The notes under the pieces: model-generated
What the model was told of the DNA's origin: nothing
Seen by the model: the letters and a program-made list of their open reading frames with translations, nothing else
Database searches by the model: none
Shown here: positions 36,544 to 45,751 of the stretch, in pieces
Layout of the letters: each line of letters opens with the position of its first letter
How positions within the stretch are numbered: the stretch's first letter is position 1
Origin: Brasilonema sp. CT11
GTDB taxonomy: Bacteria > Cyanobacteriota > Cyanobacteriia > Cyanobacteriales > Nostocaceae
Direction of reading: 5' to 3'
DNA length: 64,000 nt
Assembly: GCF_017982655.1 (NCBI RefSeq)
Contig: NZ_JABXYX010000012.1
Location: 1-64,000 of the forward strand
Program-made: the position numbers and the translations under genes

Positions 36544-37203
36544 ATGAATACTTCCGCTTCGGCTATTGGTAGCTTGTCTTTCTATAACTTTTTCAATTCT
36601 GATTTTACAGTACCTCAGCCCACACAAGATGCTGATTTACTCAGACAGCTGTCGTTTTTGCCTGGATTAAAAGAAATTTTAATGCTGCGTCAGGTTCATG
36701 CTCTAGAACACGCTACAGTTTGGCTTCTGAGTGCATCAAAAAACGTCCAAGCTTCCAAAGGAAGACCAAGACCAAGCAATTTCCAAGTTGACAACGAACT
36801 CTTGGGTGGTTTGTCCACGGAGCGGGGATTCTATCTTTATGGTGAAGTTAATATCAGCGATTTGCGACGCGCAGTCACACTCGCCCTACATCGCCTCACC
36901 AACGGAGAATGGGACTTGGCTGTACACCCCCGTTGTGGGACAAATGTATCAGTAGAAATGCTGCTGACAGCAGGGCTAGCAGTGGGGATGCATCTGCTGC
37001 TACCGCGAGGACTAATTGAGCAACTGATAGGTTTGGGAGTCGCGACGACAACAGCCGCAGAACTAGCTCCTGACATTGGTGCTTTAGCACAGCGTTACCT
37101 GACAACTTCTATTCCTTTCAACCTCAAAATTGAAAATATTACACATACGCGTGACCTTTGGGGGCGAGAGGCATATTTTGTTCAAGTGCTGTGGCGGGAA
37201 TAG
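36544..37203 (+). CDS. DUF6391 family protein
   Basis: This 219-aa protein has the recognisable motif LRQVHALEHATVWLLS and the later WDLAVHPRCGTNVSVEMLL, which I know from cyanobacterial DUF6391 proteins. The conserved His and Cys residues could form a metal site. A hydrophobic stretch around LLTAGLAVGMHLLLPRGL may associate with the membrane. Function unknown. A GGGAGCA repeat starts at its stop codon. Confidence 0.78.
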   Translation: MNTSASAIGSLSFYNFFNSDFTVPQPTQDADLLRQLSFLPGLKEILMLRQVHALEHATVWLLSASKNVQASKGRPRPSNFQVDNELLGGLSTERGFYLYGEVNISDLRRAVTLALHRLTNGEWDLAVHPRCGTNVSVEMLLTAGLAVGMHLLLPRGLIEQLIGLGVATTTAAELAPDIGALAQRYLTTSIPFNLKIENITHTRDLWGREAYFVQVLWRE

Positions 37204-37280
37204 GGAGCAGGGAGCAGGGAGCAGGGAGCAGGGAGCAGGGAGCAGGGGGAAGGGAGCAGGGAGAAGGGGGAAGGGAGCAC
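37203..37280. repeat. Heptanucleotide short tandem repeat (GGGAGCA)n
   Basis: Six perfect GGGAGCA units (37203-37244) are followed by degenerate GGGGGAA/GGGAGCA units to about 37280. The array begins at the last base of the DUF6391 stop codon. Confidence 0.95.
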
Positions 37281-37401
37281 AGGGAGAAATAATTTATTTG
37301 TTCATCCCTCTCATCTTCCTATCTCCCCATTTTTTATCTCGCCATTTCCCGAGTTTGGGTTGTAGAATCATTGGCTTGTGTGTTGAATATTCTTGTGCTT
37401 T

Positions 37402-38430
37402 ATGTCTTTAGACCCTGATTTTGCCATCTTACTGCGTGCTTCGGCTGACCGCTTGTTCTTTTTATTGGAAAAATTCGCTTCTGCACGGGTACTGGTTATC
37501 GGAGATTTAACTTTAGACGAGTTTCTCACAGGTCAAGTGGAAAGAGTTTCTCGGGAAGCACCAGTGTTGATCCTGCGCCATGAAACCACCAAGCAAGTGC
37601 CAGGAGGTGGGGCAAATGCGATTTATAATTTTGCCCAACTGGGAGCAAAAGTTTTGGCAGTAGGGCTATTGGGCAAAGATGAACAAGGAAAGGCGCTACG
37701 TAGTCTTCTGGAAGCTGCGGGAATCAATACTGATGGCGTTTTTGTTGACTCCAGTCGCCCAACAGTGACTAAAACGCGGATTTCTGGTCATTCCCGTCAA
37801 TCGGTGACACAGCAGATTGTTCGCTTAGACCGAAAGTCGGATGATTTGCCAGACTTAGATTTACAAGTTCAGATATCTCAATATATTAAAGAACAAATTA
37901 ATTCCGTAGATGCTGTTGTCTGTTCTGACTACGGGGACGGAACTCTAACTCAGCCTGTGATTTCAGCAGCACTGTCTGCTTCTCGAACTATTGTGGATGC
38001 TCAAAAAAATCTGGAACGGTATCGTGGAGGAACATTGTTTACTCCAAATTTGCCGGAAGCAGAACTTGCTGTGGGTTATGCAATTACTGATGAAGCAACT
38101 TTAACTCAAGCAGGACAAGATTTGCTGGCGTTGACGCAGGCGCAACATATACTGATTACGCGTGGTGAGCAAGGGATGAGTATGTTTAACCGCGAGGGTA
38201 GCGCATTTCACATCCCAGCTTTTAATCGGACGAAGGTGTTTGATGTCACAGGTGCTGGAGATACTGTAGTGGCGGCGTTAACTTTAGGTTTAACTGTTGG
38301 GGCGTCGGCTTGGGAAGCTACAGTTTTAGGTAATTTGGCAGCTAGTATTGTGGTGCGACGGTTTGGCACCACAACGACAACTCCTGAAGAAATGAGGGTG
38401 GCGTTGCAACGGTTGTTGGAAGAAAGTTAA
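37402..38430 (+). CDS. PfkB-family kinase, HldE kinase-domain type
   Basis: This 342-aa protein resembles the N-terminal kinase domain of HldE (D-glycero-beta-D-manno-heptose-7-phosphate kinase): VIGDLTLDEFLTGQVERVSR, PGGGANAIYNFAQLGAKV, VVCSDYGDGTL, and the catalytic DVTGAGDTVVA. There is no cytidylyltransferase domain. It may make ADP-heptose-type precursors or phosphorylate another sugar. ATG 37402 was chosen instead of a TTG at 37393. Confidence 0.85.
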   Translation: MSLDPDFAILLRASADRLFFLLEKFASARVLVIGDLTLDEFLTGQVERVSREAPVLILRHETTKQVPGGGANAIYNFAQLGAKVLAVGLLGKDEQGKALRSLLEAAGINTDGVFVDSSRPTVTKTRISGHSRQSVTQQIVRLDRKSDDLPDLDLQVQISQYIKEQINSVDAVVCSDYGDGTLTQPVISAALSASRTIVDAQKNLERYRGGTLFTPNLPEAELAVGYAITDEATLTQAGQDLLALTQAQHILITRGEQGMSMFNREGSAFHIPAFNRTKVFDVTGAGDTVVAALTLGLTVGASAWEATVLGNLAASIVVRRFGTTTTTPEEMRVALQRLLEES

Positions 38431-38437
38431 CAGCCGC

Positions 38438-38790
38438 GATCGCCACATCTCTAGATTAAGCATTAAGTACGTACGCAAAAATATTTATGTCATTGCGAGC
38501 GGAATGAAATGCAGCGAAGCAATCCCAAACGCTTGCGATTGCTACCCTTCGGGAAGCCGCTAGCCCCTAAGGGGGCGCTGCGCAAACGCGTCTACATTCC
38601 GCTTCGCTCCATTCGCAATGACATTGTTTTAACCCAGGCGATTAGAAATCGCGGCTACACAAACAAAGTCCGCCTACGCGGACTAAATAATAAAGGGGGT
38701 ATTAGATCCGGATTTGGTATGAGTGCGATCACCGGAGGTGGCGGCTTCCGCATCGCCATCGCCACATTTCTAGATTAGGCATTAGATGTA
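38438..38790. repeat. Nested dispersed-repeat block with flanking 33-bp direct repeats
   Basis: A direct repeat (atcgccacatctctagatta then agcattaagta at about 38440-38469; near copy at about 38758-38790) flanks about 290 bases. Inside are a long inverted repeat (GTCATTGCGAGCGGAATG from 38489, inverted end CATTCGCAATGACAT to about 38625), a copy of the repeat found in the 21-kb kinase (38559-38591), and a GATTAGAAATCGCGGCTACA repeat (from 38640). A frame of 89 codons over it is a repeat shadow. Confidence 0.8.
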
Positions 38791-38837
38791 TAATTGCTGA
38801 ATAGTTCGGATATTTATTTACTGGTTAAAACTATAAA

Positions 38838-39218
38838 ATGATTAGGGTTACAGCAGAGGAAATTAGTCAGTTTCGCAGCCAGTTGGCGGATAGTCCAGAC
38901 GCATTAGCAGCTTTGGATGACATAGAAGAGTGTAAGGGAAATCTTGAAGCAGCAGCACAGTTAATTGCTGTTAAGACAACCGACACAGAAGTCAGCTTGA
39001 GAGGCGATTCAAATTATTTAGAGAATTTAGTCCAAGAATTGAGCCAAATCATATGTCAGGAAGATTTTGACCCGTTGATGACGGGGGTATTGACAGCTGC
39101 GATCCCAACTTTGGCGGCGAGTGGTAATATTCCCGTAGCCCTTGCAACTCCAGTGGTAATTTATGTTGCCAAAATTGGCGTGAAGGAGTTTTGTAAAACT
39201 GCCAAACCTAAATCTTGA
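38838..39218 (+). CDS. Hypothetical protein, 126 aa
   Basis: The N-terminal half is acidic and helical (VTAEEISQFRSQLADSPDAL). The C-terminal half has a hydrophobic Ala/Gly/Val stretch (MTGVLTAAIPTLAASGNIPV) that could cross or contact the membrane. I do not recognise the family. It is convergent with the TPR-CHAT gene, separated by a tandem MITE. Confidence 0.65.
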   Translation: MIRVTAEEISQFRSQLADSPDALAALDDIEECKGNLEAAAQLIAVKTTDTEVSLRGDSNYLENLVQELSQIICQEDFDPLMTGVLTAAIPTLAASGNIPVALATPVVIYVAKIGVKEFCKTAKPKS

Positions 39219-39270
39219 GTCATCTCTTCTGCAAGACACAATTGATATAATTTAGCCGCAAGTCCTTGAA

Positions 39271-39478
39271 AACCTCACCCTGTCCTGACGGACATCCCTC
39301 TCCGCAGCTTCGGAGAGGGAAAGATTTACTCGCAGGGTAAAGCGAGGGTGAGGTTACACACATATTGATATAATTTAGCCGCAAGTCCTTGAAAACCTCA
39401 CCCTGTCCTGACGGACATCCCTCTCCGCAGCTTCGGAGAGGGAAAGATTTACCCGCAGGGTAAAGCGAGGGTGAGGTT
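39271..39478. mobile_element. Two tandem copies of an 85-bp MITE (AACCTCACCC ends)
   Basis: Copies at 39271-39355 and 39394-39478 have inverted ends AACCTCACCC/GGGTGAGGTT and an inner hairpin CCCTCTCCG/CGGAGAGGG. The repeat period is 123 bases because about 38 bases of left flank are duplicated too. The copies differ at about one base, so the duplication is recent. Confidence 0.9.
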
Positions 39479-39529
39479 GTCAGCAAGATGTGTATATTGC
39501 AGCCTCTAAGAGAAAATGACGAACGTTCC

Positions 39530-42500
39530 CTAAATTCCTGTAGCTGTAAATCCTGCCCAGTAAAATGGTGCTGCAAAAGGGTGGGGTTTACGCTTGCAGG
39601 CTTTTTTTAACTTCGCTTTTGCTAGTGGACGCCAATCTTCTGAAATTTGATCCAAAACTTCTTTTATTTGCAGATCATATTTAACTAATAATGCTTCATA
39701 TTCCTCTGTTGTTAAATTTCGCAACCACTGCTGTGCTTCATTAAGTGCTAAGGAGACACTATTTAGTGCTAAGGAGACACTATTTTTTGTTTGCAGGTTT
39801 TCATAAAATTTAATCATTAAAAAGCTGGTGGAAAGGTCATCTACTTTCCAGAGGGAACTAACGACACTGGGACTCCCAGCTAATAGAAAACCGCTAGGTA
39901 AACCAATGTATTCGTCACTGGTATTGCTATAATCAATCAATCCAGTTTCGCACGCGGAAAGAGTGACGAGGCGACATTTTTCTAATTTGAGAGCGAAGAT
40001 TTTATCTAAGGTAAGGCATTTGTCTAAATCATGGGTTTCACCCAATCGCAAATTTAGATAACGTTCAGAGTTGGGTTTTGTTGGTGCGTCAGCGACGGGT
40101 GCATTTGCCAAAATTAGGGCTGATTTACTGGGATTTGTTAAGTTAAAATACCCGTGACAGCTAAAGTGGGTGCAGTGGTAAGTATTTAAGTCAGTATTAT
40201 TAATTGCTGTGAGCGTCGCTTCTGTTTTTTTCAGGACGTTGGAAGTATTAAAGTAGCTTTGAATAACTTGTACTTCTAAATCGGTGTAATTCAAGTCTTC
40301 TGTGGGGTTTTGGATGGCAAACAGGGATTGAAAATCAGGACGTTGTCGCGTTTGTACCTGTTGCAGTATTTGACAACTAGGTGCATAACTCACACCACGA
40401 GGAAATAAATCCAGAAGATAACGGGAATTTTCAGAATTTTGATTTACTGGGAGTGCATGAAGGGGGAACAAGTGGAGGAACCAATGGGGAATTAAGATCA
40501 GTTGCTCGCAGTGCTTTGGTATCTGAGCTAATATTTCATCAATGTGCAGAATCGAAGCTAATTTTTTGAGTTCTTCCCCTAACTGTTTCGGCCACTCGTA
40601 TTTTTGATTGTAGTAGTTCTGCAAATATTGATCTGCCCAATCAGTAAAGGCTTGTTCGTCTTCTGGTTGGGATTGCCAAACAGTTACCTCTCCTTTTTTT
40701 GTGATAATAAACGCCAGAATTTTATCGGTGAGAAGATACCACTCGATAATGGCTGTACGCTCATCCAAAGTTGCCTGGAATGAGTCAAATTGGAAACCAT
40801 AACCAACGGGTAAGTAGTGGTTTTGCAATTCATTACGCTGCTGTCGTAACTTTTGGAGATCTTGTGCTAGGACTTTAGGATCTTCAGCTTTGCCATTTTG
40901 GATTTGATCTTGTCCTGTAGCTATTTCATTCCTGTATTTTTCTAGTTGAGTGACTACTTCTAGGGGGAAGATGGTTTTAGAGTCACGTTCGAGGATCTGT
41001 TCAACTAAATTGCGCGTTTTACTACGTTCAACATATTCAATCGCTTGGGTGATGTTACCTAATTTCAGGCAAACTTTTACCATGCGGCTATAAACTTTTT
41101 TCCATTCTTCCGCTTGTTTGCGTTTGCTTTGTTCACCAGAAAAAATTTCCTCCCGCAAAGATTCTACTGTGGCAATGGCGGATTCAAAGGTATTGTAAGC
41201 TAAGGTATACTGATTTGTATCTTGGTAAGTCATCCCCATGTTCCACAAAGTTTCTGCATGGTTTTGGGGAAAGGCTTGTTGGGTGTAGACACTCAATGCA
41301 GCAGTATGAGCCTTGATCGCCAATTCTATATTTTCTGCTTTGTCTCCTAAAATTCTATCAGCGTAGGCATTACCAAGATTATTTTGCGTTCTTGCCCAAT
41401 TTTCGGGAAAGGCTTGCTGGGTGTAGACACTCAATGCAGCAGTATGAGCCTTGATCGCCAATTCTATATTTTCTGCTTTGTCTCCTAGAATTCTACCAGC
41501 GTAGGCAGTAGCGAAATTAGTTTGCGTTCTTGCCCAATCTTGGGGAGAGGCTTGCTGGGTGTAGACACTCAAACCAGCAGAAAAAGCTGCGATCGCCAAT
41601 TCTATATTTTCTGCTTTGTCTCCTAGAATTCTACCAGCGTAGGTAATACCGAGATTATTTTGCGTTCTTGCCCAATGTTGGGGAAAGGCTTGCTGGGTGT
41701 AGACACTCAATGCAGCAGTATAAGCCTTGATCGCCAATTCAATATTTTCTGCTTTCTCTCCTGTGATTCTTTCACGGTAGGCAGTAGCGAAATTATTTAG
41801 CGTCATCGCCCAATCTTGGGGAAAGGCTTGCTGGGTGTAGACACTCAATGCAGCAGAACAAGCTGTGATCGCCAATTCAATATTTTCTGCTTTCTCTCCT
41901 AGAATTCTTTCACGGTAGGCAAAACCGAGATTATTTTGCGTCATCGCCCAATGTTGGGGAAAGGCTTGCTGGGTGTAGACACTCAAAGCAGCAGTATAAG
42001 CCTTGATCTCCAATTCTATATTTTCTGCTTTCTCTCCTGTGATTCTTTTACCGTAGGCAACACCGAGATTATTTTGCGTCATTGCCCAATATTGGGGAGA
42101 GGCTTGCTGGGTGTAGACACTCAAAGCAGCAGTATAAGCCTTGATCGCCAATTCTATATTTTCTGCTTTCTCTCCTGTGATTCTTTCACCGTAAGCAATA
42201 CCGAGATTATTTTGCGTCATCGCCCAACCTTCGGGAAAGGCGTCGCGGGTTATGACACTCAAAGCAGCAGTATAAGCCTTGATCGCCAATTCTATATTTT
42301 CTGCTTTCTCTCCTAGAATTCTATCAACGTAGACAAGACCGAGGTTATTTTGCGTCATTGCCCAATCTTGGGGAAAGGCTTGCTGGGTGTAGACACTCAA
42401 TGCAGCAGAACAAGCCTTGATCGCCAATTCTATATTTTCTGCTTTCTCTCCTCTAATTCTTTCACGGTAGGCATAACCGAGATAATTTTGCGTCATTGCC

Positions 42501-43099
42501 CAATATTGGGGAAAAGCTTGCTGGGTGTAGACTGTCAGCACGAGTTCATAGCCAGTGATGGCAATTTCTATATTGCTGGCTTTGTTACCCAAAGGGAATT
42601 GCGCTATTAGATTGCTAAAATTTCCTATATTTTTTCCAGCGATGGATTTCGCCACATTTACTTCTACTTCCGCTTCCCTCAGTCTATTTGTCCCCCACTG
42701 GCGCAATATTTCTGCTAACACACCGTTGAGTTTGTCTGTATTCTTTGCCAGCAACGGGTAAACTACCTGCGAGTCACCTCGGCTTGACTCGGTTGCTTGC
42801 ATTACCTCCATCAAGAATTGGAAATATGTCTGTATCTCTTCCTCACTGAGAGATTGCAAATCTACTTTAGTATCTGGATTCAACGCTTCCCCTAGTTGCA
42901 TTGCTAGATTTCGCAACCAATTCGCTGTATTTTCATCTTGCTCCAGCGAAAACATATCCGCCACCGCTTCTAGCGTCTGCAAGAAGCCAACATCCACTAA
43001 TTCTTGGTTTGCTGACAAAATCTCTGGTTCTTCACCATTGGGGCAACTCAACAGGAGTTGAATGAGGTTGAAATAGTCTTGCTGACGCTGTTCGTTCAT
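39530..43099 (-). CDS. TPR-CHAT caspase-like protein
   Basis: This protein of about 1189 aa has an N-terminal region beginning MNEQRQQDYFNLIQLLLSCP and about ten TPR-type repeats of 46 residues (consensus AENIELAIKAYTAALSVYTQ, then QAFPQ.WAMTQNNLG and AY..RI.GEK; 138-bp DNA units). A coiled linker and a C-terminal CHAT protease domain follow. The catalytic pair is present: His982 in FSCHGYF and Cys1050 in LSACETG. CHAT proteases are caspase-like and often act in prokaryotic cell death or defence when activated through the TPR part. A 7-residue duplication (NSVSLAL twice) lies near the C-terminus. An upstream ATG at 43186 would add 29 residues, but MNEQR is the usual family start. Confidence 0.9.
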   Translation of the reverse strand: MNEQRQQDYFNLIQLLLSCPNGEEPEILSANQELVDVGFLQTLEAVADMFSLEQDENTANWLRNLAMQLGEALNPDTKVDLQSLSEEEIQTYFQFLMEVMQATESSRGDSQVVYPLLAKNTDKLNGVLAEILRQWGTNRLREAEVEVNVAKSIAGKNIGNFSNLIAQFPLGNKASNIEIAITGYELVLTVYTQQAFPQYWAMTQNYLGYAYRERIRGEKAENIELAIKACSAALSVYTQQAFPQDWAMTQNNLGLVYVDRILGEKAENIELAIKAYTAALSVITRDAFPEGWAMTQNNLGIAYGERITGEKAENIELAIKAYTAALSVYTQQASPQYWAMTQNNLGVAYGKRITGEKAENIELEIKAYTAALSVYTQQAFPQHWAMTQNNLGFAYRERILGEKAENIELAITACSAALSVYTQQAFPQDWAMTLNNFATAYRERITGEKAENIELAIKAYTAALSVYTQQAFPQHWARTQNNLGITYAGRILGDKAENIELAIAAFSAGLSVYTQQASPQDWARTQTNFATAYAGRILGDKAENIELAIKAHTAALSVYTQQAFPENWARTQNNLGNAYADRILGDKAENIELAIKAHTAALSVYTQQAFPQNHAETLWNMGMTYQDTNQYTLAYNTFESAIATVESLREEIFSGEQSKRKQAEEWKKVYSRMVKVCLKLGNITQAIEYVERSKTRNLVEQILERDSKTIFPLEVVTQLEKYRNEIATGQDQIQNGKAEDPKVLAQDLQKLRQQRNELQNHYLPVGYGFQFDSFQATLDERTAIIEWYLLTDKILAFIITKKGEVTVWQSQPEDEQAFTDWADQYLQNYYNQKYEWPKQLGEELKKLASILHIDEILAQIPKHCEQLILIPHWFLHLFPLHALPVNQNSENSRYLLDLFPRGVSYAPSCQILQQVQTRQRPDFQSLFAIQNPTEDLNYTDLEVQVIQSYFNTSNVLKKTEATLTAINNTDLNTYHCTHFSCHGYFNLTNPSKSALILANAPVADAPTKPNSERYLNLRLGETHDLDKCLTLDKIFALKLEKCRLVTLSACETGLIDYSNTSDEYIGLPSGFLLAGSPSVVSSLWKVDDLSTSFLMIKFYENLQTKNSVSLALNSVSLALNEAQQWLRNLTTEEYEALLVKYDLQIKEVLDQISEDWRPLAKAKLKKACKRKPHPFAAPFYWAGFTATGI
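39740..39785. repeat. 21-bp tandem duplication in the CHAT gene
   Basis: The unit agtgctaaggagacactatt occurs twice in a row, adding seven in-frame residues (NSVSLAL) between the CHAT core and the last helices. Confidence 0.9.
41275..42600. repeat. 138-bp repeat array encoding TPR units
   Basis: About ten units with the recurring DNA core ttgctgggtgtagacactca and gccaattctatattttctgc. Adjacent units are near-identical, so unit number can change by recombination and short-read assembly could collapse them. Confidence 0.9.
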
Positions 43100-43254
43100 G
43101 GATAAGGGCGTGAGAGTCGCACATATTTTATTATCAAAGAAATTCAACACCAGCGCCCTAGATTCCGGAAACGGATAGACTTTCATTACAGGTGATGTGT
43201 TCCCGACAACGAGTGATCATCGCCTTAGATCTACATTCAACAAAATATTTAATG

Positions 43255-43560
43255 TCCGCAGCGTTAGCGTAGCGTACCCGAAGGGCATACGAAGCGAAGC
43301 AATGGCAAACCCTTGGGATTGCTTCGCTTCACTCCGTTCCGCTCGCAATGACATGGTTACGATTATTTTTATCCACTTACTTACTAAAGTAAATTGCCCC
43401 TCAGACTATAAGTCTGGGGCTATACAAACTAAGTCCCTTCGGGTTCGCAGTCGCCTACGGAGGGAAACACTCCTGCAGGGCTGTCTCACCGCCTGCGCGG
43501 ACTAATGCATCTAGCCTGCGGAGGCAGGCTTTGTCTGTATAGCCGCGATTTATAATCGCC
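43255..43560. repeat. Cluster of dispersed repeats before tRNA-Val
   Basis: At least three families abut: the GCGTAGCG/CATTGCGA type (43258-43355, inverted relative to the copy at 38489), the CCTACGGAGGG/CTCCTGCAG type (43440-43480), and the ATCGCGGCTATACA type (43487-43560, inverted copy of 38640-38690). No gene is present between the CHAT gene and the tRNA. Confidence 0.75.
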
Positions 43561-43581
43561 GGTATTTTTGCTTTTAAAAAT

Positions 43582-43653
<72 letters not shown>

Positions 43654-43850
43654 GCTGTTGCACACAAAAACCATATTAGCACACACATTTTGAAAAAGCG
43701 ATAGTCTTATAAAAAATTTTTTGCCTTATTCTGCATCTGTTGGATTGAATTGCGACTCGGACAGCAAGATACTGGTTAGCAATGGCTTGGATATTTTTGA
43801 ATTTTGTTAGCGTAGCGGGACGCAGTCCATTTTGAACTTTGTAATTGATT

Positions 43851-44486
43851 ATGCCCTCAGGTCGGACTCATGATCGCATTACTCTCTGGGCTTTGCCGTT
43901 TGTGACTGGTGTTGCTTTTTGGCTAACCAACAGCGGTAACTTGACTTTGTTGGTTACTGGTGGTTTTCTGTTCGGAGGGCTGATGTTCGGTCCTGACTTG
44001 GATATTTACTCTCGCCAGTTCCAACGCTGGGGTTTTTTACGCTTTATTTGGTTACCTTATCAAAAAAGTTTACGGCATCGTTCTTTGTTATCTCACGGAC
44101 CAATTATTGGTACAACGCTGCGTGTCGTTTATCTGGGCTGTTTGGGAGCAATAGTGGCAATTTTCACTTTGTTGATTGTCGAAAAGCTGTGGAATATGCA
44201 GTTCAATTGGCAGATGACAGGGGAAACTGTAAAATTCACGCTCGCTCACTACAGTATGGAATTTCTTGCTTTATTTGTGGGGCTGGAAGTTGGTGCGATG
44301 AGCCATTATCTTAGTGACTGGGGAGGTTCAGCTTATAAGCGTTTTCAAAAGCAGGGAGTTCGCGGATTGCTGCCGCGTGCGAAAATGAAGAAACGTAAAG
44401 TGACGAGTCGTGGTACTAGGAGTAAAGTCAAACCAAGAAATAGCCGCCGCACAAAGTCAAAGCCCTTCGGGCAGGGAAAAGGTTAA
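43851..44486 (+). CDS. DUF2227 family metal-binding membrane protein
   Basis: This protein of about 211 aa begins MPSGRTHDRITLWALPFVTG and contains FGPDLDIYSRQFQRWG and HRSLLSHGPIIG, the His/Asp motifs of DUF2227 (COG2389, putative metal-binding). Two or three membrane helices flank these motifs, and a strongly basic tail (KKRKVTSRGTRSK..) closes it. The function is unknown. ATG 43851 was chosen over TTG 43845. Confidence 0.85.
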   Translation: MPSGRTHDRITLWALPFVTGVAFWLTNSGNLTLLVTGGFLFGGLMFGPDLDIYSRQFQRWGFLRFIWLPYQKSLRHRSLLSHGPIIGTTLRVVYLGCLGAIVAIFTLLIVEKLWNMQFNWQMTGETVKFTLAHYSMEFLALFVGLEVGAMSHYLSDWGGSAYKRFQKQGVRGLLPRAKMKKRKVTSRGTRSKVKPRNSRRTKSKPFGQGKG

Positions 44487-44519
44487 AGGGGAAAGGGGAA
44501 AGGAAACCACCAAACTAAA

Positions 44520-44592
44520 GGAGGCTCTGCCTCAATCTGAAATACCGGAGGCTCCGCCTCCTAGTAGCGCATTCCCTGGCTGAGCCAGGGAA
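44520..44592 (+). terminator. Hairpin cluster after the DUF2227 gene
   Basis: GGAGGCTCTGCCTC (44520), GGAGGCTCCGCCTCC (44547-44561) and TTCCCTGGC/GCCAGGGAA (44572-44592, 3-base loop) form consecutive hairpins. They look like a repeat-derived terminator between DUF2227 and mazG. Confidence 0.55.
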
Positions 44593-44717
44593 CGAGAAGC
44601 TTAGGGGATGTGACTCCGAATTTATTCACTAACATCATCAATTGTGGGGTAGCTATTCGAGCCTGCTGATTAAGAATAAGATTTATAACCGCAGAGGACG
44701 CAGAGCTTTTATTAATT

Positions 44718-45548
44718 ATGGAAACTAATCAAACCGAAAGGAACGCTGAGACTTTGGTGGCGTTGCAAAAATTAATAGATGTGGTGGCAAAGTTACGTTC
44801 TCCTGATGGGGGTTGTCCGTGGGATTTGGAGCAAACTCCTCAAACGCTGACACCATACGTGATAGAAGAAGCTTACGAAGTTGTAGATGCGATTAAGAGT
44901 GGGGATCAAGATGCGATCGCCGAGGAATTAGGTGATTTACTCTTACAAGTTGTCTTGCAAGCACAAATCGCCAGGGAATATGAACAATTTTCTTTGAAGG
45001 AAGTCGCCGAAGGTATTTCACAAAAGTTGATTCGCCGTCATCCTCATGTTTTTGGTGATGTGTCGGTGCAAAGTGTTGATGACGTGCGGAGAAATTGGGA
45101 AGAAATTAAAGCTGCGGAGAAAGGAGAAGCTTTTGCGGATACTCAAAAACTGAGTTATAAACTCAGTCGTTATGCACGAAAGCTTCCTCCGTTAGCAGCG
45201 ACGATGAAGATTTCGCGTAAGGCGGCTGCTGTTGGATTTGAATGGGAAAATATTGATGGGGTGTGGGACAAGTTTAATGAGGAATTGACGGAATTTAAGC
45301 AGGCGTTAGCTAAGGAAACACCAGAACGACAACAAGCTGAGTTGGGTGATTTGATGTTTTCTCTTCTGCAGGTTGCTCGTTGGTGTAATCTTGATCCGGA
45401 AGCTGCTTTGCAGGGAACAAATCAGCGGTTTATTCAGCGTTTGCAAAAAATGGAGGTGTTTGCTGAGCGTCCTCTTACTGATTACACTTTAGAGGAATTA
45501 GAAACGTTGTGGCAAAAGGCGAAAGTCCAACTTGCACAGGAAGAGTAA
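44718..45548 (+). CDS. mazG: Nucleoside triphosphate pyrophosphohydrolase MazG
   Basis: This 276-aa protein has two MazG domains. The first carries CPWDLEQTPQTLTPYVIEEA and EELGDLLLQVVLQAQIA with the EExxE/ExxD metal ligands, and the second EELTEFKQAL with AELGDLMFSLLQVAR. It hydrolyses (d)NTPs to NMP and pyrophosphate, house-cleaning non-canonical nucleotides. Length and domain order match the E. coli enzyme. Confidence 0.95.
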   Translation: METNQTERNAETLVALQKLIDVVAKLRSPDGGCPWDLEQTPQTLTPYVIEEAYEVVDAIKSGDQDAIAEELGDLLLQVVLQAQIAREYEQFSLKEVAEGISQKLIRRHPHVFGDVSVQSVDDVRRNWEEIKAAEKGEAFADTQKLSYKLSRYARKLPPLAATMKISRKAAAVGFEWENIDGVWDKFNEELTEFKQALAKETPERQQAELGDLMFSLLQVARWCNLDPEAALQGTNQRFIQRLQKMEVFAERPLTDYTLEELETLWQKAKVQLAQEE

Positions 45549-45592
45549 AAATCTGGAGGGCATTTGGAACCGCAGATAAATATAGATAAATA

Positions 45593-45718
45593 CGGGAGCA
45601 TCCCAATGCGTGCAAAAAAGACGGTAGTGGGAGCATCTTGCTCCCTACTTCAATTGAAAGCGGGCAAGATGCCCGCACTACAAAATAAAATAAATTTACA
45701 CATTTAGGATGCTCCCGA
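45593..45718. mobile_element. MITE with CGGGAGCATCC ends
   Basis: CGGGAGCATCC (45593-45603) and GGATGCTCCCG (45708-45718) are perfect inverted ends. Inside are two hairpins, GTAGTGGGAGCA/TGCTCCCTAC (45624-45648) and GCGGGCA/TGCCCGC (45660-45676). A related shorter element is at about 54976-55045. Confidence 0.85.
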
Positions 45719-45751
45719 TAAATACAGATAATTTCAACGTTGTTTTCTAGT

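Noticed and set aside
38509-38778. 89-codon ORF rich in Arg and Gly
   Set aside because: It lies entirely in nested dispersed repeats, so it is a repeat shadow.
39220-39576. 118-codon ORF with a repeated SPSLYPA..KSFPLRSCGEG unit
   Set aside because: It is the translation of two tandem MITE copies.
41275-42600. Regularly spaced near-identical units, considered as a CRISPR array
   Set aside because: The 138-base period is the coding repeat of TPR units and there are no unique spacers.
42350-42610. Plus-strand ORFs with repeating HCPILGKGLLGVDTQ
   Set aside because: They are antisense shadows of the TPR repeats in the CHAT gene.
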